Source: Peptoniphilus vaginalis
GTDB taxonomy: Bacteria; Bacillota; Clostridia; Tissierellales; Peptoniphilaceae
Assembly (NCBI RefSeq): GCF_900176605.1
Contig: NZ_FXLP01000005.1
Location: forward strand, 62,001 to 126,000
DNA length: 64,000 nt
Direction of reading: 5' to 3'
Positions 1 to 7,211 of the stretch are shown one piece after another; the stretch's first letter is position 1; every line of letters starts with the position of its first letter. The position numbers were made by a program, and so were the translations under genes. The notes under the pieces were generated by a model. That model did not search any database. It saw only the letters and a program-made list of their open reading frames with translations, and was not told where the DNA came from.

Positions 1-393
1 AGCTTGACATCTGTAAGATGGAATGTTTACTTTCTTTCCATTTACAGTTAGGTGACAGTGGCTAACCATTTGTCTTGCTTGTCTAATTGAAGATGCGAAG
101 CCCATTCTATAACATAAAGAATCTAATCTAGTTTCTAGGAATGTTATAAGGTTAGGACCAGTTTGGCCTTGAGTTCTTTGAGCTTCTTTGAATAGATTAA
201 CAAATTGTTTTTCAAGTACACCGTAGTATGCTCTTAATCTTTGTTTTTCTAAAAGTTGCTTACCATATTCAGTAAGTTTTTTATCGCTTCTTGCAGTACC
301 TCTTGTAGCTCTTTTCATTGCCTTTGGGTGACCGCATACATTTAGTCCAAGTCTTCTTGATTGCTTGAACTTTGGATCCATCATTTTTGCCAT
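1..393 (-). CDS. rpsD: 30S ribosomal protein S4, N-terminal 131 codons (3' end outside window)
   Basis: Translating the minus strand from ATG at 391-393 gives a protein beginning [16 protein letters not shown], with further blocks such as [15 protein letters not shown] and [11 protein letters not shown] that are typical of the S4 RNA-binding domain. S4 is a primary 16S rRNA binder in small-subunit assembly and in many bacteria represses its own translation. The frame is open to the window edge, so about the last third of the usual roughly 200 residues is missing. An AAGGAG ribosome binding site lies at about 405-410. It is divergent from oadA, which is usual for the monocistronic rpsD of Firmicutes. 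Identification is firm; only the C-terminus is unseen. Confidence 0.95.
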   Translation of the reverse strand, partial: MAKMMDPKFKQSRRLGLNVCGHPKAMKRATRGTARSDKKLTEYGKQLLEKQRLRAYYGVLEKQFVNLFKEAQRTQGQTGPNLITFLETRLDSLCYRMGFASSIRQARQMVSHCHLTVNGKKVNIPSYRCQA

Positions 394-445
394 TTTTATC
401 AAACTCCTTATAAATCTTCGCCGCGATAATTTATAAGCCGATAGC

Positions 446-474
446 ATTATACTAAATGAGGAAGGCTTTGTAAA
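446..474 (-). promoter_or_regulatory. rpsD promoter
   Basis: On the minus strand a TTTACA -35 box (469-474) and a perfect TATAAT -10 box (446-451) are separated by 17 bp. Transcription would start near 439 and leave a leader of about 45 nt before the rpsD ATG, a possible site for S4 autoregulation. The boxes are seen directly; activity is inferred. Confidence 0.75.
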
Positions 475-621
475 GAGAATACTAAAAGATAATAAAAATT
501 TTATGAGATGACAAAAATTATTTGTCAGAAAACAAGTTATCGTATTAAAAAATTTGAAATATATGTGTTATACTTATGTTAACAAGAATAATCTGAACCT
601 ATGAAATACCTAGGAGGACTT

Positions 622-1965
622 ATGAAAAAAATAGAATTTGTTGATACTATTCTTCGTGATGCCCACCAATCACTTATGGCAACACGAATGACTTACAAGG
701 ATATGGAACCTGCACTTGATAGACTTGATGAGGTTGGCTACAAGGCAATCGAATGTTGGGGAGGAGCTACTTTTGACTCCTGCATTAGATTCTTAGATGA
801 AGATCCATGGGAAAGACTTAGAAAGATTAAGTCTCACTTTAAAAATACAAAGACACAAATGCTTCTAAGAGGTCAAAATCTTTTGGGCTACAAAAATTAT
901 CCCGATGACATTGTAGAAAAATTTGTAGAGCTTTCTGTTAAAAATGGAATTGACGTTATAAGAATTTTTGATGCCCTTAATGATTTAAGAAATATTGAAA
1001 CTTCACTTAAGGCAACAAAGAAGGCTGGAGCTGAAGCTCAAGTTGCAATTTGTTATACGACTTCAGAAGTTCACACTATTGAATACTTTACTGATCTTGC
1101 TGCAAAGACCCAAGAGATGGGAGCAGACTCCATTGCCATCAAGGACATGGCTGGAATTTTAACTCCACCTGTTTCAAGAGATCTAGTTAGGTCAATGAGA
1201 AAGGTAATTGACATTCCAATAGAACTTCACACTCACGAAACTACTGGTTGTGGATCTATGACTTACCTAAAGGGAATTGAAGAAGGAGCAGACATTATTG
1301 ACACAGCAATTTCTCCTTTCTCTGGTGGAACAAGTCAACCACCAACAGAAACACTTGCTATTGTTTTAAAGGAAGCAGGCTATGATGTTGATCTTAACCT
1401 AGACATTCTTAATGAACTTGCACCTTACTTCCAAGAAGTTAAAAATAAATATCTAAACAATGGAACAATGAGAGTTAAAATGCTTACAGTTGATCCTAAG
1501 GGACTAATTTATCAAGTGCCTGGTGGAATGCTTTCAAACTTAAGCTCACAACTTTCTGCAGCTAAGCAAGACCACTTATTCGACAAGGTTCTTGCAGAAG
1601 TTCCAAATGTTAGAAGGGATATGGGATTCCCACCACTTGTTACTCCAATGAGTCAAATGGTTGGTACTCAAGCTTCCTTTAACGTTATGACAGGTAAGAG
1701 ATACAAGATGGTTCCAAATGAAATCAAAGACTACCTAAAGGGACTTTACGGTAAGACTCCAGTTGAAGTTGACGAAGCCTTTAGAGAATCTATAATTGGT
1801 GATGCAGAAGTTATTACTGATAGACCTGCTAACCACTTAGAGCCAGCTTTTGCTAAGTACAAGACAGAAATTGGTGACTTAGCAAGATGTGACGAAGACG
1901 TATTGACTTACGCACTTTTCCCACAAGTTGCTAAGGACTTCTTAACAAAAAAATATTCTAAATAA
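622..1965 (+). CDS. oadA: Biotin-dependent carboxyltransferase: oxaloacetate decarboxylase alpha subunit / pyruvate carboxylase subunit B type
   Basis: Cytoplasmic carboxyltransferase that moves CO2 between biotin and pyruvate/oxaloacetate. The family signature DTILRDAHQSLMATRM is at residues 8-23, a metal-ligand HTH at 203-205 and the lysine of IKDMAG at about 174, followed by the conserved PYC/OADA region. At 447 residues it stops before the biotinyl domain, so biotin must sit on a separate carrier protein encoded elsewhere. I chose ATG 622 because TAGGAGGA lies at 609-616; the upstream ATG at 601 has no ribosome binding site. No partner subunit is adjacent. Whether it serves a sodium-pumping decarboxylase, a transcarboxylase or a split pyruvate carboxylase cannot be told here. 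Confidence 0.88.
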   Translation: MKKIEFVDTILRDAHQSLMATRMTYKDMEPALDRLDEVGYKAIECWGGATFDSCIRFLDEDPWERLRKIKSHFKNTKTQMLLRGQNLLGYKNYPDDIVEKFVELSVKNGIDVIRIFDALNDLRNIETSLKATKKAGAEAQVAICYTTSEVHTIEYFTDLAAKTQEMGADSIAIKDMAGILTPPVSRDLVRSMRKVIDIPIELHTHETTGCGSMTYLKGIEEGADIIDTAISPFSGGTSQPPTETLAIVLKEAGYDVDLNLDILNELAPYFQEVKNKYLNNGTMRVKMLTVDPKGLIYQVPGGMLSNLSSQLSAAKQDHLFDKVLAEVPNVRRDMGFPPLVTPMSQMVGTQASFNVMTGKRYKMVPNEIKDYLKGLYGKTPVEVDEAFRESIIGDAEVITDRPANHLEPAFAKYKTEIGDLARCDEDVLTYALFPQVAKDFLTKKYSK

Positions 1966-2027
1966 ATTTGCTATAAAGATGCTACTCAACTTTGATGTGT
2001 ACCCATAAAACTGGACACAATATTCAA

Positions 2028-2822
2028 TTAACTAATTGTAGTGGATGCTAACCTATACTTTGTAGGTGGCATCCATTTTGTTTTGGATTGAATTCTTTCA
2101 TTATTGTAATAATCAATATATTCCTCTATTGCTCTCGAAAATTCTTCAAAAGAGCTATAGCTCTTTTCATAACCATAATAAATTTCATTTTTTAATCTTC
2201 CAAAGAATGTCTCCATAATGGAGTTATCATAACAATTTCCCTTCCTTGACATTGATTGTCTTATACCATGTTTTTTAAGCTCATTCACATAATATTTATG
2301 TTGGTATTGCCATCCTTGATCTGAATGCAGTATTAGATTATTTAGTTTTGGAAATTTGTTAAATGCTTTTTCTAGCATATTGGATATTTGTTTTAAATTA
2401 GGGTGTAAGGATAAGTCATAAGAGATTATCTCATTTGTATACATATCAAGTATTGGAGATATGTAGCATTTACCCCAAGAAAATTTAAACTCTGATACAT
2501 CAGTGGTCCATTTTTGCAGAGGTCTATCTGCCTTGAAATCTCTATTTATTATATTATCAGCTACTTTCCCTATCTTACCCTTATATGAGTGATATTTTTC
2601 CTTAGATCTTTTTCCGAATAGTTTTAACTCATGCATTATCCTTTGAACTCTTTTATGATTTATGACATAACCTTGACTTAGCAACTCCATATATACTCTT
2701 CTTACTCCATATCTTCCTTTGTGTAAGTTAAATATTTGAGTTATTTTATCTGCCACATGACTATTCTTAATTTTTATTTTATCAATTTTATTTATTTCAA
2801 AATAGTATGTTGACCTTGGCAT
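2028..2822 (-). CDS. IS3-family transposase OrfB (DDE integrase domain)
   Basis: Catalytic subunit of a copy-out/paste-in transposase. The HTH_21 region (HKGRYGVRRVYMEL) is followed by an rve integrase core with the DDE triad visible as WTTDVSEF, LHSDQGWQY and the E of NSIMETFFGRLKNE. The frame is open upstream of the ATG at 2822 and runs into the end of OrfA as EKAAIVKELKEKGYRLKYLL, so the functional product is probably an OrfAB fusion made by -1 frameshifting near a GAAAAAG string. No internal stop is seen, so the element may still be active. Confidence 0.9.
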   Translation of the reverse strand: MPRSTYYFEINKIDKIKIKNSHVADKITQIFNLHKGRYGVRRVYMELLSQGYVINHKRVQRIMHELKLFGKRSKEKYHSYKGKIGKVADNIINRDFKADRPLQKWTTDVSEFKFSWGKCYISPILDMYTNEIISYDLSLHPNLKQISNMLEKAFNKFPKLNNLILHSDQGWQYQHKYYVNELKKHGIRQSMSRKGNCYDNSIMETFFGRLKNEIYYGYEKSYSSFEEFSRAIEEYIDYYNNERIQSKTKWMPPTKYRLASTTIS

Positions 2823-2845
2823 ATCAATAGCTATTAAAAGATATT

Positions 2846-3412
2846 TTAGTCTGTATCCTTTTTCTTTGAGTTCTTTGACAATCGCTGCTTTTTCGCCTTG
2901 AGTTGCGCAGCGTAGCGTTCTTCTCTCAAGGCGATCTCTTTTTTTATTATTTCATTTTCTGCCTTTATATATTCATTTTCTGCTCTAAGTTTTATTAGCT
3001 CTTCTCTTTCAGATTCATTAAGTTCTTTTGCTTTATGGTTATTTTTACTTTTCATGCTTGGATTTTTGGATTTACGACCTTTCTTTTTATTAACAAGACC
3101 ATTATATCCATAATTTTTATACTTGTTAACCCATGAATAGAGTTGTCCATCATTAATTCCATATTCAATTGCTATGGACTTTATTGAATTTCCAGCTAAC
3201 ACTTTAGATACCATTTCTAATTTCTCATCAGGTGTCCAATTGATATTATTTCCATGTTTTAAAATTTCTGGTCCATGAAGTTCTTCTAACTTAAACCATA
3301 TTCTAATTGAATTATGAAAGATTTTTTCTTTTGTTCCTTCAGGTGTATTGGGCCATTTACCTTCTCTATACAACTGTACACATTCTTTTTTGAATTCATA
3401 ACTATATTTCAT
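2846..3412 (-). CDS. IS3-family transposase OrfA (HTH protein)
   Basis: DNA-binding partner of the transposase, 188 residues. It has an N-terminal helix-turn-helix (MKYSYEFKKECVQLYREGKWP), a second HTH (SIAIEYGINDGQLYSWVNKY) and a C-terminal leucine-zipper-like coiled coil (about residues 132-170) that lets OrfA pair with OrfAB. Its 3' end overlaps the upstream open extension of the OrfB frame, as is usual for programmed frameshifting in this family. The start is placed at ATG 3412 just inside the right terminal repeat. Confidence 0.88.
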   Translation of the reverse strand: MKYSYEFKKECVQLYREGKWPNTPEGTKEKIFHNSIRIWFKLEELHGPEILKHGNNINWTPDEKLEMVSKVLAGNSIKSIAIEYGINDGQLYSWVNKYKNYGYNGLVNKKKGRKSKNPSMKSKNNHKAKELNESEREELIKLRAENEYIKAENEIIKKEIALREERYAAQLKAKKQRLSKNSKKKDTD

Positions 3413-3545
3413 AAAAAATACCCTCCTTACTGGTTTGTCCAGTAAAGAGGGTACATATCACTTGGGTAGTATCTTTTTTGCATCTTATTTTAATTTGTTG
3501 TATATTAACTTTGAGAAAAATAAATAAAATCGAAGGGATGATTAA

Positions 3546-4793
3546 ATGGACTATAAAAATTTTAAAGTCGAAGACTATATAGAAAAATATGCTGAACTAA
3601 TTTTAAAAGTTGGTTTGAAAATTAAAGAGGGGGACAAGCTTGTTGTTAGATGTCCCATTGAAGCAAGAGACTTTGCAGTAGAGTGTACAAGGAAGGCTTA
3701 TGAACTTGGTGCTGGCGAAGTAGTAGTTGATTATAGGGACCAAGTCATATCAAGGCTTAAGTATGAAAATGAAAGTCTTGATGTCTTGACAGATATACCA
3801 AAGCACAAGGTAGGCAAGGAAAACTACTACATGGAGAAGAAGGCAAAGTACCTTTCAGTTACAGGTTCAGACCCAGATGCCTTTAAGGGAATAGATGCTG
3901 AAAAATTATTTAAGTCTAATCTTGCAAACTCCAAAGCCTTGAGAGACTTTTCTGCAAAGATGATGGCAAACTACGTTTCTTGGATTGTTGTTGGAGCTAG
4001 TATTCCATCTTGGGCTACAAAAGTTTTTCCAGACCTAGAGGAAGACGAAGCTGTTAGAAGACTTTGGTTTGAAATCTTTAACTCAGTTAGACTTTTTGAA
4101 GAAGATCCAATAAAAGCCTTAGAAGATCACGTGGCAAACTTAAACAGATACAGCAAGTTTTTAAATGAAGCTAAGTTTGAAAAATTAATTTATAAATCTC
4201 AAAGGGGAACTGACCTTGAAGTTGGACTTCCAAAGGGTTATATTTTTGCAGGAGCTGGAGATGTAAACTCTGATGGGGAAGAATTTATTGCCAACATGCC
4301 AAGTGAAGAAGTATTCTCTGCCCCAAGACTTGATGGAGTAAATGGAAAAGTTTATTCAACCTTGCCACTTAATTACAACGGCAACCTAATAGAAGACTTC
4401 TATTTAGTTTTCAAAGACGGGGAAGTAGTTGATTATGATGCCAAAGCTGGCAAGGAATATTTAAAAAATATTTTAGACACAGATGAAGGAGCCAAAAGAC
4501 TTGGAGAAGTTGCCCTAGTTTCTTACAAGACACCAATTTCCATGAGGAAGGTTCTTTTCTACAACACACTTTACGATGAAAATGCATCTTGTCACTTTGC
4601 CCTAGGTAAGTCCTACCCAACTTGCATTGAAGGAGGAGAAAAACTTTCAATAGAAGAATTGAAGGAAAGGGGAATGAACGACTCCCTAACTCACGTTGAC
4701 TTCATGGTGGGCGACGAAACAACAGAAATCATTGGAGTCAAAGAAAATGGTGATCAAGTTCAAATTTTTAAAGAAGGAAATTTTGTAATTTAA
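3546..4793 (+). CDS. M29-family aminopeptidase (AmpS/PepS type)
   Basis: Cytoplasmic metallo-aminopeptidase that removes N-terminal residues during peptide turnover. The family block NMPSEEVFSAP is at residues 250-260 with E254/E255 as likely metal ligands. Further ligands lie in HFALG (H350) and THVDF (H383, D385). At 415 residues it is the standard length for M29. An AAGGGATG site precedes the ATG at 3546. It is a single-gene unit ending in a strong terminator. Substrate preference cannot be read from sequence. Confidence 0.9.
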   Translation: MDYKNFKVEDYIEKYAELILKVGLKIKEGDKLVVRCPIEARDFAVECTRKAYELGAGEVVVDYRDQVISRLKYENESLDVLTDIPKHKVGKENYYMEKKAKYLSVTGSDPDAFKGIDAEKLFKSNLANSKALRDFSAKMMANYVSWIVVGASIPSWATKVFPDLEEDEAVRRLWFEIFNSVRLFEEDPIKALEDHVANLNRYSKFLNEAKFEKLIYKSQRGTDLEVGLPKGYIFAGAGDVNSDGEEFIANMPSEEVFSAPRLDGVNGKVYSTLPLNYNGNLIEDFYLVFKDGEVVDYDAKAGKEYLKNILDTDEGAKRLGEVALVSYKTPISMRKVLFYNTLYDENASCHFALGKSYPTCIEGGEKLSIEELKERGMNDSLTHVDFMVGDETTEIIGVKENGDQVQIFKEGNFVI

Positions 4794-4804
4794 TAAAAAT
4801 TTTT

Positions 4805-4833
4805 AAGCCAGGTAAATTTGCCTGGCTTTCTTT
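4805..4833 (+). terminator. Rho-independent terminator of the M29 aminopeptidase gene
   Basis: AAGCCAGG (4805-4812) pairs with CCTGGCTT (4821-4828) around an 8-nt loop and is followed by TTCTTTT. It lies 11 bp after the stop codon. Confidence 0.85.
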
Positions 4834-4914
4834 TAATTATTTTAGAATTTGTAAAGGTTTTCTGATAAAATATAATTAAGAAAAAATTTTAATTTACATA
4901 GATAAGGAGGCCTT

Positions 4915-6006
4915 ATGTATTCTTGCACAAAAACTTGCACCTTAACTGGACTTAATGGTTATCCAGTTGACGTTGAAGTAGACTTATCAAATGGAATGCC
5001 AAAAATTATTTTAGTTGGACTCGCTGACACAGCTGTTAAAGAATCAACAGAGAGGGTTAAGTCAGCAATAAAAAATTCTGGCTTCGACTTTCCCAAGAAG
5101 AGAATTACAATAAATTTAGCTCCTGCCAACCTTAGAAAGGATGGAACACAATTAGAACTTGCCATTGCAGTGAGCCTCTTAAGCTGCGATGAGAGTCTTG
5201 AGATGGACTATTCACCCTATGTCTATATGGGAGAACTTGCTCTTGATGGTAAGATAAATAAAATTCAAGGTGCCCTTCCTATGGTAATATCAATGAGGGA
5301 GAAGGGTTATAGAAAATTCATCGTTCCCTATGAGAACCGTAAGGAATGTGCCATAGTATCTGATGTTGAAATTTATCCTGTAAAGACACTTGAAGAAGTT
5401 GTTTCTTTTATAAGGGGTGAAATTCAAATTGAAAGATGCATGGGTAGTCTAAAGAGGGAAAAGGTTTCTTATGACATGGATTTTTCTGACATTAAGGGTC
5501 AAGAAAATTTAAAGAGGGCTTTAGAAATTTCTGCATCAGCAAAGTCCAATATTTTAATTTTAGGTTCGCCAGGTTCAGGTAAGACTATGGCGGCAAAAAG
5601 ATTTCCAACAATCTTACCAGAGCTTGACTTTGAAGAGGCAATTGAAGTTACAAAAATTTATTCAATATCAGGACTCTTAGATGACAACTCATTAATAACA
5701 AAGCCACCCTTTAGGGCACCCCACCACACAGCATCAGCAGTTTCTTTAATAGGTGGGGGAAGGATACCAAAGCCTGGAGAAATTTCCCTTGCCCACAAGG
5801 GCGTCTTGTTCCTAGACGAGTTGCCAGAATTCTCCAAGTCAGTCTTAGAAGTTTTGCGTCAGCCAATGGAATCAAAGGACATAATAATATCACGTGCTAA
5901 CGCAAATGTTAAGTACCCTGCAGACTTCCAACTCCTTGTAGCTTTAAATGTAGCAACAACACATTTGATACAATCTAACGATTTGAATAATTTCAAAGTC
6001 GCTTAA
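4915..6006 (+). pseudogene. comM: comM / YifB Mg-chelatase-like AAA+ protein, 5' part split by the prophage
   Basis: ComM is a hexameric branch-migration helicase that extends heteroduplex during natural transformation. This part has the N-terminal S5-like domain, Walker A GSPGSGKT (217-224, K223) and Walker B VLFLDE (297-302). Native sequence runs to Asn345 (AAT at 5947-5949); the following 18 residues, VATTHLIQSNDLNNFKVA, come from the element, and the frame then stops. The missing C-terminal part with the NPCPCG motif lies at 57803-58291. The truncated product keeps the ATP site but lacks the sensor and C-terminal regions, so it is presumably inactive while the prophage is integrated. AAGGAGG precedes the ATG. 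Confidence 0.93.
5925..5974 (+). other. attL: comM half-site plus phage arm
   Basis: comM sequence runs to the AAT at 5947-5949, the best candidate crossover core because it lies at the centre of the palindrome formed by the two phage arms. It is followed by GTAGCAACA and the arm ACACATTTGATACAAT (5959-5974). A shared GTAGC (5938-5942 and 57794-57798) is an alternative core and would give LLVAMNPCPCG instead of LLVALNPCPCG; both are acceptable ComM sequences. Confidence 0.8.
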
Positions 6007-6030
6007 ATACTAAGGGTTTAAGCTTTTTTT
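6001..6030 (+). terminator. Rho-independent terminator at the left end of the prophage
   Basis: GCTTAAA (6001-6007) pairs with TTTAAGC (6017-6023) and is followed by seven T. It overlaps the stop codon of the truncated comM frame, so it stops comM transcripts from entering the phage cargo region. Confidence 0.8.
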
Positions 6031-6403
6031 ATTATTAAAGTGAGAATGTTTAATAATTTTTTAAAGTAAACTTTTAAATACTTGTTATCCAAGTAATATA
6101 AGGGGTGCATAATTTAACGATAACTATTCAGCAATAAAGCATATAGTGAGGATTTAATATGGGTGTAAGGCATATAGGTGAATCGCCTTGGCATTAGAGA
6201 GTTTACTTAAAGGTCCATTAGATTTATCCATAAGACTTATTTGTACCATCAAATCTTTTATTTTGATGACTTTAGTCAGTTGAACACGCGAAACGTGAAA
6301 AAAAACTACCCACATAGCGGGTAGGCGACACTGGTTATACCAAAAAATAACCATAGTATTATAATAGAGTTGTTCAGACCTAAAATAATAAGAGGTGATT
6401 AAA
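6031..6403. other. Intergenic stretch with the IS200-like left end
   Basis: No credible gene. The distal part has a compact hairpin, CTACCC (6306-6311) with GGGTAG (6319-6324), followed by a GGTTATACC region, in the position of the left-end structure of IS200-type elements. A stretch at 6101-6123 resembles sequence just inside the right prophage end. Confidence 0.5.
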
Positions 6404-6880
6404 ATGACACGACAGGCAAATTCATTATCACATACAAAGTGGATGTGTAAATACCATATTGTCTTTACATAAAAGTATAGATAAAAAATCGTTTTCAATC
6501 AATACCGAGAAAGTTTAGGTGAGATATTAGGAACTATTTGTAAATGTAAAGGTGTGGATATAATAGAAAGGCACTTAATTAATAGAAGGGCACTTAATGT
6601 CAGATCATGTTCATATGTTGGTAAGTATACCACCAAAAATATCGGGATCAAGCTTCATGGGATATTTAAAAGAGAAAAGTGCATTAATGATGTTTGATAA
6701 ACACGCAAATCTAAAATATAAATTTGGAAATAGACATTTTGGGCAGAAGGATATTATGTAAGTACAGTAGGATTAAATGAAAAAACAATAGCAAAATATA
6801 TTCGGAAACAAGAGCAATATGATATAGCTATTGATAAACTGAGTGTAAAAGAATACGAAAATCCACTTAAGAAAAGATGA
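6404..6880 (+). pseudogene. tnpA: Decayed IS200-type TnpA (Y1 HUH transposase)
   Basis: Translation in shifting frames recovers the TnpA blocks SLSHTKWMCKYHIVFT, SDHVHMLVSIPPKISGSSFM and YLKEKSALMMFDKHANLKYK. The HVH of the HUH motif is intact at the DNA level. The gene is dead: in-frame TAA where TPKYR is expected, a second stop soon after, an imperfect 19-bp tandem duplication near 6570-6597 and a 1-bp loss in the HFWAEGYY region. An AGAGGTG site precedes the ATG. No TnpB accompanies it. It marks the edge between attL and the lanthipeptide genes and may be a trace of how they were acquired. Confidence 0.85.
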
Positions 6881-7134
6881 ATATAGGCCAATGAACATAC
6901 CGCTCGTTTTATGGGTAGTTATGATTCAACCTCATTAAAGATGCTTTAGAAATTTTGTATCTAAAGTATTTAGCAAATATTTTTGGCTTTTTGCTATAAC
7001 TGTATTCATAGACAGTATCCTTTCTTTTTATTTTTGGTTAATTTAATTATATAGGATATCTCTCTATTTTTTGTATTTGATCTCTCAACAATTATAGCCT
7101 CTACATAAAATTTAATATAGATTTAAAATAATAC
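6881..7134. other. Intergenic region without recognised gene
   Basis: Contains what is probably the right end of the IS200-like remnant (to about 6950), then A/T-rich sequence leading into the lanthipeptide promoter. I see no open frame of note on either strand. Confidence 0.5.
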
Positions 7135-7163
7135 TTGACATAAATTAAATAAGGTAGTATTCT
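7135..7163 (+). promoter_or_regulatory. Promoter of the lanthipeptide synthetase gene
   Basis: Perfect TTGACA (7135-7140), 17-bp spacer, TATTCT (7158-7163). The predicted start near 7170 leaves a leader of about 40 nt before the synthetase start at 7212. Confidence 0.7.
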
Positions 7164-7211
7164 CAATATGAAAGATATTAATGAAAAAGTTTACAAGATA
7201 GGGGTTTAGCC

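Larger units (their letters stand above)
1993..3460 (-). mobile_element. IS3-family insertion sequence (copy 1)
   Basis: A 1468-bp element with imperfect terminal inverted repeats that start TGATGTGTACCC on the left and, reverse-complemented, TGATATGTACCC on the right, both continuing into an ACTGGACA block. It is flanked by a 3-bp direct repeat CTT (1990-1992 and 3461-3463), the duplication size usual for IS3-family elements. It encodes two overlapping-frame transposase genes on the minus strand. It is unrelated in end sequence to the second IS3-family copy at 56.0-57.6 kb. Confidence 0.85.
1971..3476 (+). terminator. oadA intrinsic terminator split by an IS insertion
   Basis: AAGATGCTACTCAA at about 1976-1989 and TTGGGTAGTATCTT followed by a T-run at about 3462-3479 are near-perfect complements (12 of 14). 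They flank the insertion sequence exactly, so before insertion they formed a short-loop Rho-independent terminator downstream of oadA. The two arms are now about 1.47 kb apart, so oadA has probably lost efficient termination. Confidence 0.65.

Noticed and set aside
4411-4650. Minus-strand frame inside the M29 aminopeptidase gene
   Set aside because: Antisense shadow of a gene with clear family motifs; no start signal.
5925-5974. tRNA gene as integration site
   Set aside because: No tRNA-like sequence at either end; the target is comM, as shown by the in-frame junction.
6154-6498. 114-residue minus-strand frame
   Set aside because: Overlaps the IS200-like left end and the decayed TnpA; Tyr/Cys-rich nonsense translation without motif.
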